From the NCBI GenBank assembly GCA_900491605.1, contig UESW01004374.1, forward strand, positions 746,825 to 810,824: a stretch of 64,000 bases of DNA, read 5' to 3'. Numbering within the stretch: position 1 is the first letter of the stretch; each line of letters starts with the position of its first letter. The position numbers and the translations under genes were made by a program. Source of the stretch: Calamus simplicifolius (Eukaryota; Streptophyta; Magnoliopsida; Arecales; Arecaceae). Shown piece after piece: positions 38,571-49,132 of this stretch. The notes beneath the pieces were generated by a model, which did not search any database, was not told where the DNA came from, and saw only the letters and a program-made list of their open reading frames with translations.

Positions 38571-40228
38571 AGTGTCTCTAATAACTGAGAAGAAAATAGA
38601 ACGAGTCAATTATTATGAATGCAAATTATTGATTTAATATGATAATTTTAAAATTATTAATTAAATCAATTACTCCCACTATTTTATTGAGCTCAATAGC
38701 CCTCTCTATTAATCTCAAAAATTATCAAATAATTTTCTAGTGGGCTAGAACCCTCAAATTGACTTACCTTGACCTTGGCTATGGCACAACAAATCTTAGT
38801 AAGCCAAATTAGGTAGATTTTTATCAATCACATCAAATGTGACTCCTAGATCATTCAGGGGACATTGCCTTATCAATCACATATGATGTGATCACCCTAA
38901 ACATTGCCTCTTGATTAGACTGACCCTGACTATGGCCAATTATGCCAGCTAACGTAGTTAAGTCAACCCATTGTTCCCCAATCAACTCCTCATAGGTTCA
39001 CTTGATCTTGGCTATGGCACAACAAATCTCATGCCCTAATGATTTTGTATGATGTGAACAATGGAAGGCTAATGACTTAATATTCGTGAAGGGATTTAGC
39101 GCATCTAGGTCCCATCATGCATGTACAACATTTGTATCATGCTAGGTTACATATCCTATATATGAATTTTAGATTAATTTCAATTAACCTAAATTTTATA
39201 AGATCCAATCTTATGATTGGGACTCCTAATCAAATTAGGATTCTGATCACTATCTAATTTAGGAACCCTAATCATGTGACCAAATCAATTACTACTATCC
39301 TGATTAACCTTAATTGATCTAATCAACTAAGAGCTTTCCTTAACAATGGCTAGATCAGCTGATTAATGGGGTTCTATTTAGCATACCCTTCGATCCCATT
39401 GAATGAGTTTTTCCAGACAGCAAACGGAGCAATTAAAAACCATGATCGCACCTTTCTAGACACAAATGTAGTTAAGCCTAATTGATTAGATTAATTATGG
39501 GATCATAGGATTAAACAATGATATGGTTAAGTCTAATTTTTTTTAAACCTTATCATCTATTACACATTATGATAAGATAAGATAGTGATCTTTAGGGATT
39601 TATGATAAGTGTCAAATATTTTATAACAATTTATTTTAAATATTTGTCTTATCATTATCTGTTATGATAAATTTATTTTCATCATATGAAAATCCTAATT
39701 GGTCTCTATCATAACATCCCTAACATGATAACATGTCAAAATTTAAAATTTTAATTTTAATCTTGATTATCATGTTATCATGATATAATTATTTTAGATT
39801 TTAATCACATTATTTATCATATCAAAATTAAATTCTAAACATGATATGTTAAATTTTAGCCTTTATGATTATGTCACACATAAATCATAATTTTTAAATT
39901 TTAATATGATCAAATCTAAATAATTCATGTTTATTGTCATATAATAAACTTATTAAATATTTAATCTTCATCAATATAATTATTTCAGATTTTAATCATG
40001 TTATTTATCATGTCAAAATTAAATCTAAACATGATATGTTAAATTTCAGTCTTTATGATTATGTCGCACATAAATCATAATTTTTAATTTTTAATATGAT
40101 CAAATCTAAATAATTCATGTTTATTATCATATAATAAACTTTTTAAATATTTAATCTTCATCATATGGCAATATTTATATTTTAAATCGCATGTAAAATT
40201 TAGATCTATGTATATTGAAGCCTAAGGT
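38571..40228 (-). other. Copia leader region, non-coding
   Basis: An AT-rich stretch between the primer-binding-site-like sequences and gag. 39780-39990 and 39960-40170 form an imperfect ~180-bp tandem repeat ('aaattctaaacatgatatg' and 'aaatctaaacatgatatg'; 'tcatgtttattgtcatataa' and 'tcatgtttattatcatataa'). No coding region. Confidence 0.55.
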
Positions 40229-40241
40229 GGCTCTGATACCA
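40229..40241 (-). other. Primer-binding site for initiator tRNA-Met
   Basis: The minus strand reads TGGTATCAGAGCC, complementary to the 3' end of initiator tRNA-Met, as in most plant copia and gypsy elements. A second, less exact version (AGTATCAAAGCC on the minus strand) lies at about 40463-40474, directly next to the LTR end at 40478. Confidence 0.75.
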
Positions 40242-40477
40242 CTGATGGGAAACCCTTTTCCTTGACTAGCTTTGGCCCTAAGCCTCCATTGTCACACGGT
40301 TATGGGCCATGGACCCATGTCACCCGACAATGGTACCTATCAGACTAGCCGACGATCAGATCTGTCGGTCCACCGACACCAATGGGCGGAGAGCCTGGCT
40401 TCTATGAAATGGTCACCAGTGAGAGTTCTCATTGATGCTCTGTCTGACCGTACAGGTCAACTGGCTTTGATACTACT

Positions 40478-41287
40478 TGTAGGGAATTACGTATATTTTA
40501 TATGAATCAAATTCATATAACACGCAGCGGAAGATAAAAATAAATATGAATGTAATTCATAAAGCCATTATTTAATAATAGATCATACCTATGTTCTTTA
40601 TTGGGGATGAAGTCCGATGAAGCTGGTAAACGATTTACCACTAGTTGTTCATGCGTCTAACCTCTAATGGTGATCCACGCGAAGATCTTTGGATGATGTC
40701 CTCTCAGGATTGGATGGATAACCTTCTTGCGATGGGTGCTAGCACCTCTTTTCTTTTCAATTGATTTTCCAAATCAAGAAAAATTTCTTGATCAAGATCA
40801 AATCTTGATCAATCAAGAGAGAGAAAGGGATGTCCTAGAGAAAAAAAAGGATATTTTAGAGAGAGAAAGTAGGTATTAGGCATCTAAGAGAGAGAAGGGA
40901 GGAGTTAAGCGTGTCTCTCGAAGGGGTATCTCTCCCCCTTTTTATACTTGAAAAGGAGGTTGTGTTGTTCCATAAAAGGAGGGTTTCGTTTTAATTACTT
41001 AACCATTCAATTATATCAAGTTGATAACAAATTATCCTAACAAATTTAGGATATTTTTATAACAAATTATCCTAACAAATTTAGGATATTTACTATCATG
41101 ATAATATTAGGATTACAACCACCAAACCACATCCTTAAAAAATAGGAAATTGATTATCCCATGAAACCAACGTTGCAACCTTGCATTTGGCTTCATGATG
41201 ATGCCCCAAATCATGGGGTTCCCTCCTCCATGATGTGGAGATGGGTCATGTCCATCACATGGGCATGGATCCATCCTCCATGTGGCA
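40478..41287 (-). mobile_element. Probable copia 5' LTR (about 810 bp)
   Basis: On the plus strand it starts TGTAGGGAATTACG next to a PBS-like sequence and ends ...CATGTGGCA, so on the minus strand it is TG...CA. Immediately beyond is kinesin-tail sequence, as expected for insertion into that copy. Boundaries are ambiguous by about four bases ('acga' is shared with the kinesin copy). The partner 3' LTR is missing. Confidence 0.6.
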
Positions 41288-43474
41288 CGATCTCAAGTTT
41301 GGAGGACTTTGGAATTCGATGTGTGAATTTAAAAGGGATGAACCAATGTCAACCGGTTGTGGTTGATTAGGGATTTGGCTCGGGTCCCAGAGTTGGAGTT
41401 TGGCATGGTTCGGACGATATGCAGCTGAAACTGAGAAGTTTTCATGTTTTCACTTGCTTATGGTGTTTGCATTCATTTATTCTGTAATAATAGAAAGACC
41501 TATGTGCCTAGAGCTTTTACAATTGCAGTACAACTCAGAGATCTGGCTTGAGATTGTAAGATATGACTTGCCTTGATATTTGAATATGGATTTGATTCGG
41601 ATGATTAAGTATATTAGTCAAAATGTGAAACCAATCGTAAATTATCATCCAGCATATTTCAAAATTTTCTTACATTGTTATATTAACTCATTTTAATAAT
41701 AAATTCAAATGTAGTTAATCTTCTATTTATACTATTGATTAAAGTTACGTTTCTATTCAAATTCATGTGTTTATTAGTATTTGTGTTTGGACTATTTTTC
41801 ATCAATGCAACTTGGAAAACCCAATGGATCACGTAAACAAATTATAAATTTGATTTCCTTGGACCTAAACATGATTTAACCTTGCTCTTAAATTTTAAAA
41901 AAAATGACGATAGATTAAACGAAATTAAGAAAAAAGAGAAATTTTGAGGGCATATTAAAATATTGAGGAGAGATTAAAATAAATTAAGAAAAAAAAGGAA
42001 ATTTTAAGGAGAGATTAAAAAATTGAGGAGAGAATAAAAGAAAATAAGAAAAAGGAAAAATTTGAAAGAGAATAAAAATTAAAAGGATGAAAATAAAAGA
42101 GTGAACAAAGAAAGAGATTTGATGCCAATTTTTAATATTTCTAAATTTTTATTTTTTTCATCCAATTTTAAATTTTGACCTATTTTATTATTTTATTATT
42201 TTATTATTTTTTCTCAAGAGATGATCTAACCCAAATTTTATTTTTTAAAAAATTGGGATGAGACTAAAAGAAACTAAGAAAAAGGAGAAAATTTTTGAAA
42301 GAACATAAAAAATTCTAAGGAATAACAAAAATAGTAAAAAAATAAAATAATTTTTTAAATTATTTTATATTGATGCCAATTTTGTAAAATTTTTCTAAAT
42401 ATTCATTTTTCCACCCTTTTTAAACCAATATTTATCATTTTCGATTTTTAATATGTTTTCAATTTTTTCCCAAGAGATTATTTAGCCATTTTTTAATTTT
42501 TTTAAAAAATCTAGAAGAAATTAAAAGAAAGGAAGAAAGAAGAAAAATTTGAAATAGAATAAAAAAATAATTTGGAAAAAAATAAAAGGGTGAAAGGAAT
42601 TAAAGGAATTTTTAAAATTTTAAAAAATTGGTACCAATTCTTTTAATTTTTTATAAACTTTTATTTTTTTCACCAATTTTTATCATTTTCTTCTTCTTTT
42701 TTTTCAAGAGATTATTTATCATTATTTTATTTTTAAAAAATAGAAAGAGATTAAAGAAATTTAGAAAAAGAAGAAAAAAATTGAAGTAATAAACAAATTT
42801 AAAACAAAGACATTAAAATTTTAGAAAATACAATTATCTGCTTGACGGGCACAGAAAAATATGGAAGGAATTGCATAGGTGAAAAAGGCATCCGCAAAAG
42901 TAGGACTTAAAGGTTTTGGCACTACTTTTGCTGCAGCTCTTGCTGGAGAGCTCTCCACCATGAGAATTGATAGAGAAAAAGAAAGGGCGAACCTAAAGGA
43001 ACAAAATAGGAAATTAAGAATTCAGCTCTGGGACACTGTAGAAACTATCTATGCTGCTTGAGAACTACTTGTGCGATTGAGGGAAGCAGTTGCAGTAACC
43101 GAGGTTGGTTGGTTGGTTGGTTTTACTAAAAAAGAATTTGAATGTGTGTCTAACTGTCCACTTTTTAAATGATTCAAGCACTTTAATGTGTGCTTGCATC
43201 ATCTCTCATTGGAGTAGTATGCATGAAGTTAAGGCCTCTGAGATAGTTTATGCATTGGAAGGTAAAAGAAGTCGTTATAAGAGTAATATATACTTTAAGA
43301 CTAACAACAACGTTTAATATCTTCGATGCAGGAGAAGTATGGGAGAGCCCAATAGGAGGTGGAGAAGCTGAAGAAGCAAATGGAGAAGACGAAGAGAAAC
43401 CATGCAATGGAGATGGTCACCATGAAGCATTATCTTGCAGAGAGTCGACTGCCAAGTCTACTTTGGAGCCCTTC
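41288..43474 (+). pseudogene. Circularly permuted second copy of the kinesin-12 tail
   Basis: 41288-42829 equals the kinesin downstream region (22218-23757). It is followed directly by 42830-43474, which equals kinesin exon and intron sequence 21463-22113. The order is therefore downstream block first, gene second, the reverse of the first copy. The gene part encodes AALAGELSTMRIDREKER, KEQNRKLRIQL and the MKRNHAMEM segment in another frame. The TGA replacing Gly before ELLVRL is shared with copy 1. Copy 2 keeps KEQNRKLR, of which copy 1 has lost part, so neither derives directly from the other's present form. The right end is cut by the CACTA element. Confidence 0.92.
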
Positions 43475-43485
43475 CACTGCAAGAG

Positions 43486-44100
43486 AAAAAAATATAGCGT
43501 GCGTCGCTAAACATGCTATCGCGATGCATTAGCGATGCAATGACGGTGTCGCTGAGATCATCGTCGCAATCTCAATTTGTCGCAATTGCGTCGCTTAACA
43601 GCGACTCTCTGCGATGCATAAATGCGTCGCAATATATTGCGACGCAACTAAATGCGTCGCAATATTGCGACGCATCCTAAATGCGTCGCTAATTTTAAAA
43701 CTAATTTTTAATTTTTAATATTATTATTAAATATTGTGACGCACTCAATTGCATCGCAATATTGCGACGCATTTAGTTGCGCCGTAATATTTAATAATAA
43801 TATTTTAGATATATTAGCAACGCAATCTGAGTCGCTAATGCGTCGCTAATTAATTTTTTTTTAAAATATTACGATGCCAGGTCATTGCGTCGTAATATTT
43901 AATAATAATATTTTAGATATATTAGCGACATAATTTGAGTCGCTAATGCGTCGCTAATTTATTTTTTTTAAAATATTGCGATGCCAGGTCATTGCGTCGC
44001 AATATTTAATAATAATATTTTAAAAATATTAGCGATGCAATTTCAATCGCTAATGCATCGCTAATTAATTTTTTTTAAAAAAAAATAAATATTAAAAGTT
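43486..44100. repeat. CACTA subterminal repeats, left end
   Basis: Dense direct and inverted copies of TGCGTCGC(T)AAT / ATTGCGACGCA in AT-rich DNA. A ~115-bp subunit ('aatattttagatatattagc') repeats at about 43798, 43908 and 44017. In En/Spm such motifs bind the TNPA-type protein; that role here is inferred. Confidence 0.9.
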
Positions 44101-44257
44101 AAAACGGTTAATACAATTTCATTGCATTTAAATATTGATCGAAACATTCATAACTCATATTGATCCAAACATTCATCATTCAATTTTTAAAAATAATTAA
44201 TATATTAAAATTTTGAAGTTTTCATGTACAAATATAAAAAGTAAAGAAAAAAATACA

Positions 44258-45797
44258 TCAAGAATCGGCACGATCACGTGGAGGCTGGAAACCCTGCGAC
44301 ATGCGGCTAACCATATCTTGCAACTGACGCATATGCTCTCGCACGTCTGCAAGCTCCTGCTGAAGGCTTCCTGTACGCTGCTCGAACTCGTGCTCAAACT
44401 CCTGTCGAACCTCCTGCCGAACGTCCTGTTGAACATCCTGACGAACCTCTTCCGTGATAGATCTCCAAATGTCGTCTAAACGCTCGGCAGGAATATCGCC
44501 AGAATATCGCGAGCTGGAGACCTGATGGGAAAAATATGCAGAAGCTCTAGTGCCCAGACCATAGACCCTGCGATCTCGCGGCTGGGCACCAACAGTCTTC
44601 AAAAACACACATCGACTCTCTTCTGCTGAGAGTTCGACGGGCATCCCCCATCAGTAGAGTCGACCTGCGATGCCTGGGAGTGAAGCTCCTCGACTCGTGT
44701 CTTGAATTATAAAATTAACAATAAATGAATCAATAAATTTCTCTAAATAAAATTTTAGAAATTAAACAGATACAACATAAAGCTAATTTCTTACCGCAAC
44801 CTCTCGTGATCGTGTATCGACCCAGGAACTGTCCCTCCTAGTGTGTGTCGCCCTGAATAGTCAAAACTCACCAGGATCTCCGCCCTCCTGCTCAGACTAT
44901 AACAATAGAAAAATTGATATTAAAGTAAGTATTTGTAAATAACTAAATTAGTAATTAAATTATTTATGTTTTCTTACCATACGGTGTCTATGCTCCTGAA
45001 TCGAAATGGAGCCCGAAGTGTGGCGGAAGAGACCCGTGCCAGGACCGCCCCTCTCGGATCGACGGTTTGTGCTGGCTGATGCGGACCTCTTGCGCCAGCC
45101 ATCGGACTGCCAGACCTACTACCACTCGTGCCAAATATCCTCTGGCACATGCGTATCTAGTGACCCAATGACCTCCAACGATGAAACATGTCGGAGTATC
45201 GACGTCCCGTAAGAGCTTCCCATGCTGCCCTAATGGCATCATGGCTGGTAGGGTCCCACGTAAACTTTTTCTGCATTAAAATAAATAGTTAGTTTTAGAA
45301 TTTATTAAGATTAAGAATTTTATATTAGTGATAAATTGTATTTAATAAGTTTACCTGAAACTCTGAAAAATAAAACTCCCTCGTGGCTGCAGATACATGG
45401 CGCCAATCGTAGCCACTGGGATCCGCACACCTCTGAAATATGGAGCTGATGTGGCTCGATACATGATGCTGCTCAATAAATCTGTTAAAAAAATGCATGT
45501 TTATAAGTAATTGACTTAAAAACATAAACATATATTTTTAATTAGTATATACTTACAGCCCATGCGCATCCCGTCGAAGTATGGTGCGGCCGATGGTGGA
45601 TGAACTCTCGGAGGTCTGTGCCGATCGGCTGGATGATAATACCAATGCAGGATCACCGCCGACTATTGGAGAGATCGAGGCTGTGCGATGTGTAGAGATC
45701 GAAACTCTCCATCTCAAAAGCTCGTGTGATCTGATGCGGCAGGGCTACGTCCCTGCTCACTCCGTCCATCGTCGGTAGATCTACCTCGGCCCATCAT
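44258..45797 (-). pseudogene. CACTA gene 2, Ptta/En-Spm (Transposase_24) family
   Basis: Read on the minus strand. A possible start at 45797 (MMGRGRSTDDGR) is followed by a stop or shift. Then come RFIEQHHVSSHIS and YDWRHVSAATREFYFSEF (45490-45355), PEDIWHEW and HTSGSISIQEHRHRM (about 45180-44985), LFRATHTRRDSSWVDTRSREVA (about 44850-44790) and VYGLGTRASAYF with a charged coiled-coil-like tail (44644-44258). The HTxGSISxxEHxxRM, THxRKxxxWVDxRS and VYGLGxxA elements are typical of the Ptta family (PF03004). Its products correspond functionally to TNPA-like accessory proteins that bind subterminal repeats; that is inferred. AT-rich introns separate the segments. Two TAGs follow HEW. Not intact. 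Confidence 0.8.
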
Positions 45798-45963
45798 ACT
45801 GAAAATACTAAAGATTCATGAATGTAATTACGATTAATGATTGAATATGTAAAAATATAACATATATACAAATAAATTGAATTTAAAAAAACCTCAATGT
45901 TTAGTCGGTTTCATTTGTTTCGTGAAATCTTGGTTCAACATCCGATGCCGTATCGGACTGCGA

Positions 45964-46213
45964 TAATTATCATCGATGGTTTACGTTGAAATTTCAGCAG
46001 CATTTCCCCATATGTTCTCCTAAATGTGTGGCATATATATGCCACACTAGGAGGACGCATGAGCAAATACAAACCGCAATCTCAACCAACGATGATTAAT
46101 AGCAGACTAACATATCGCAAAAAAATATTCCCAAACTGTCCACCAGGACAATTTGAGAATTTGTAGGACTAAGTCTTACAAATTCTCAAATGGGTCTAAA
46201 GGTTATAGTGCTA
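45964..46213 (-). promoter_or_regulatory. Leader repeat A (hairpin-forming), upstream of gene 2
   Basis: About 250 bp shared with 51795-52044 at high identity ('gattaatagcagactaacat', 'ccaccaggacaatttgagaa'). Contains a strong inverted repeat at 46010-46060: 'tatgttctccta' pairs with 'taggaggacgcat', with TGTGGCATATATATGCCACA at the centre. A second stem is formed by TTTGAGAATTTG and CAAATTCTCAAA. It lies just 5' of the gene 2 coding part. Confidence 0.85.
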
Positions 46214-46224
46214 TGATTTTTTTT

Positions 46225-46745
46225 TTGGTGGCCTGGCCACCGTGGCCAGGCCACAGCCGGCCATGGCCGCGGGTGTGGCCGGAGAGATGGCCACAGCCGA
46301 GGCCGTGCCCGGAGAAGAAGGCCACAGCCGTGGCCGTGGCCGGCAACAAAGGGGGGGTGGGGAAAACCCCCCCAGTTAAATTTTTTTGGGGTGGGGAAAC
46401 CCCCCCTCCCCCTTATAAATTTTTTTTTGTTGGCCTAGCCACAGTGGCCGGAGAAGACGGCCACGACCGAGGCCGTGCCCGGAGAAGAAGGCCACGGCCA
46501 TGGCCATGGCCGACAACGAAGGGGGGGTGGGGAAAATCCCCCCCTGTTAAATTTTTTTGTTGGCCTGGCCACCGTGGCCAGGCCACGGCCGAGGTCGTGC
46601 CCGGAGAAGAAGGCCATGGCCGTGGCCGTGGCCGGCAACGAAGGGGGGGTGGGGAAAACCCCCCTGTTAATTTTTTTTTGATTGGCCTGGCCACCGTGGC
46701 CAGGCCACGGCAATGGCCGTGGCCGGCAACGATTGTTTTTTTTTT
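46225..46745. repeat. GGCC palindromic minisatellite, copy 1 (4 units)
   Basis: Units start near 46228, 46430, 46559 and 46682 with 'tggcctggccaccgtggcc' or variants. Each then has GGCCGTGGCCGG-type palindromes, a G-run/C-run pair and a T-run. The same family occurs at 52425-53520 and 63415-63685. Open frames across it are by-products of the missing stops. Confidence 0.93.
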
Positions 46746-46935
46746 AAAATGAGGGGGAGGGGGGGCATATCTCGGTAGAGAGGGGATGCTGCCGGAGTGG
46801 GGGGGGCTGCCGCCGGTGGTTCGTAGCGCTGGGGGAGAGGACGGGGGGAGCCGGAGGAGGGGACGACGGCTGTTAGGGTAAGAAGAGGAAGAATAAGAGA
46901 AGCAGGGGGGCCGGCCCGACCCAGCTTATATAGTA
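46746..46935 (-). promoter_or_regulatory. Promoter and GC-rich leader of CACTA gene 2
   Basis: Minus strand: a TATA box (TATATAA, 46926-46932) follows the GCGTCGC repeats and is followed by a GC-rich leader with CTCCGGC and CCGCCGGC motifs. The same order occurs at 53545-53690 before tnp2. No clean splice donor is seen in this copy. Confidence 0.65.
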
Positions 46936-47845
46936 GTGATTAGCGATGCAAATTTGAGTCGCTAATCACTCGCTATTTTTTTTAATTTATTATGGATTAG
47001 CGACGCAACAACGCATCGCTAATCCATTGCTAATTTGGCCTTTTTTATTATTTTATGCAAAACTTAGCGACGCAATTAATGAGTCGTTAATTGGCACCAA
47101 TGTCCGGCGAGAAAATTATTTTTATTTTCTGGAAAAATGCATCGCTAATGCATCGTAATATTTTTATTTGATAATTATATTTGATAAAAATTATATTTTC
47201 TAAAAATAATTGCGATGCATATATTGCATCGCAATATTTTTTTTTAAATTTTTTTATTACATTTATTTTTCTAAAAAATATTGCAACGCAATATATGCGT
47301 CGTAATATGAAAACTTGTTTTCTCTGGGAAAATTATTTTTATTTTCTAGGAAATTGCATCGCAATATTTTTTAAATAATTATAACTGATAAAAATTATAT
47401 TTTTAGAAAATAATTGCGATGCATATATTGCATCGCAATGTTTTATTTTTAAATTTTTTTACAATATTTATTTCTCTAAAAATCATTGCGACGCAATATA
47501 TGCGTCGCAAGATTAAAACTTATTTTTTCTAGGAAAATTATTTTTATTTCTGAGAAAATGCGTTGCTAATGCATCGCAATATATTTATTAGATAATTATA
47601 TTTGATATAATATTTTCTGAAAATAATTGTGACATATATTGCGTCCCTATATTTTATTTTTATTTTTTTACAACATTTATTTTTCTAAAAAACATTGCGA
47701 CGCAATATATGCGTCGCAATATTAAAACTTGTTTTCTCTGAGAAAATTATTTTTATTTTCTGGGAAAATGCATCGATAATGCGTCGTAATATTTTTATTT
47801 GATAATTATATTTGATAAAAATTATATTTTTTGAAATAATTGCGA
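46936..47845. repeat. Internal GCGTCGC subterminal-type repeats upstream of gene 2
   Basis: Repeating blocks of about 215 bp carry ATTGCGATGCATATATTGCATCGCAAT-like inverted motifs and 'gcgacgcaatatatgcgtcgc' palindromes (about 47283, 47487, 47697). Confidence 0.88.
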
Positions 47846-48170
47846 TCGATCCAAGCCCTGATCCCGATCGGCCACGATCGATCTCGAACTGTGGCGATCA
47901 GTCCGATCGCCGACGATCCGACGGTTGCGATCGATCCATGCCCTGATCCCGATTGGCCACGATCGATCTCGGACCTTGGCGATCGGTCCGATCGCCAATG
48001 ATCCGATGGTTGCAATCGATCTAAGTCCTGATCACGATCGGCCACAAACAATCTCGGACCATGGTGATTCGTCCGATCGCCGATGATCCGACGGTTGCGA
48101 TCGATCCAAGCCCTGATCCAGATCGGCCACGACCGATCTCAGACCGTGGTGATCGGTCCGATTGCCGACT
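47846..48170. repeat. GATCGATCC satellite, short copy (4 units)
   Basis: About 85-bp units containing 'gatcgatccaagccctgatc' or variants (about 47845, 47930, 48015, 48098). They match the large array at 54605-57090. The array is cut at 48170 by an LTR element. Confidence 0.92.
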
Positions 48171-48876
48171 GATGAAGGAGCTCCATCATTAAGCTATCAA
48201 GGTCCCATAACTAGAGCCAAAGCTAAGGAACTCCAAAGCTTGATCATGGAAGCAATTGGCCCAGGAGTAATCAGCCATGGAGAAGCAAACGGCCAAGTGG
48301 AAGAATTCAAGTGTTTGACTCTTTGCCAGGTGGACCAAAGGAATTGCAGCCTAATTAATGAGCTTTGAGACTATGCATTGCAGCCTAATTAATGAGCTTT
48401 GAGACTATGCATTGCAGCCTAATTAATGAGCTTTGAGACTATGCATTGCAGCCTAATTAATGAGCTTTGAGACTATGCATTGCAGCCTAATTAATGAGCT
48501 TTGGAACATGCAGAACTTATGAGGGTGTGTAGTATTTATTGCTATATTTGGCTTTTCCTATTCTTGAAGATCTATATATGTATGCTGAACTTCAGATTGA
48601 AGGTTAATGAACAATTCCGAATTTTCTTTTGGTTATAATCCAATTGAGAGCATTATTTCTTCCTTGCTTCTTGAAAGAACTAGGACTTAGTCATTTTAGC
48701 CAATTGACTATTTTATCTTTGATAATCAAGTTACCTTAGAACCTGTTTCTATTGTGATTTGGTTCCTTGGCCTTTCTTCTTCTGATTCGGTTAGTGCCTC
48801 TTCACGGGTTGGGGTTGTGTTAATCAACTGAAGAAGATATCCTTGTTGAGGTGATTCTAAAGATCCGTTCATCATT
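48171..48876 (+). mobile_element. LTR of a gypsy-like retrotransposon (truncated element)
   Basis: It begins TGATGAAGG and ends TTCATCA, with matching TGATGAA/TTCATCA ends. It is followed by 'TTTGGTATCAGAGC', an initiator-tRNA-Met primer-binding site (about 48879-48890). The first 200 bases encode in frame GPITRAKAKELQSL, the tail typical of Ty3/gypsy polyproteins, so pol ends inside the LTR. About 110 bp of internal sequence follows, then the element stops. It lies in the CACTA element and its insertion or an associated deletion removed the 3' end of tnp2. Confidence 0.7.
48342..48505 (+). repeat. 34-bp tandem repeat in the LTR (about 4.7 copies)
   Basis: The unit begins 'attgcagcctaattaatgag' and ends 'actatgc'. 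Full copies start near 48342, 48376, 48410 and 48444, with a partial fifth copy at 48478. They are identical to each other, so the expansion is recent relative to the rest. Confidence 0.95.
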
Positions 48877-49132
48877 TGGTATCAGAGCTCAAATCATCCT
48901 AACAAGGTAGTGTTTTTCCAGACTAACTCTTCATCTTCCAATTTATGAGGCAAAAGCTGAAACTTCTTCGACCAAGTGTGCATTGCATATAGAACCTTCA
49001 ACCCTTGCCTTATTACACATTATTTTTTAACTTCTTAAGATACCTATATGTAAAGTTGCAACAAAAATTAACCAATTTTTCAAGCAATGAAATAATATTT
49101 GAAATGTCAACATATCTTAATGATGTATATAT
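48877..49132. other. PBS, short internal LTR-element sequence and tnp2 intron remnant
   Basis: PBS at about 48879-48890, then retroelement leader. From about 49000 to 49132 the sequence is AT-rich and looks like the start of a tnp2 intron (minus-strand donor GAG|GTAAAT near 49138). No exon remains beyond. Confidence 0.5.
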
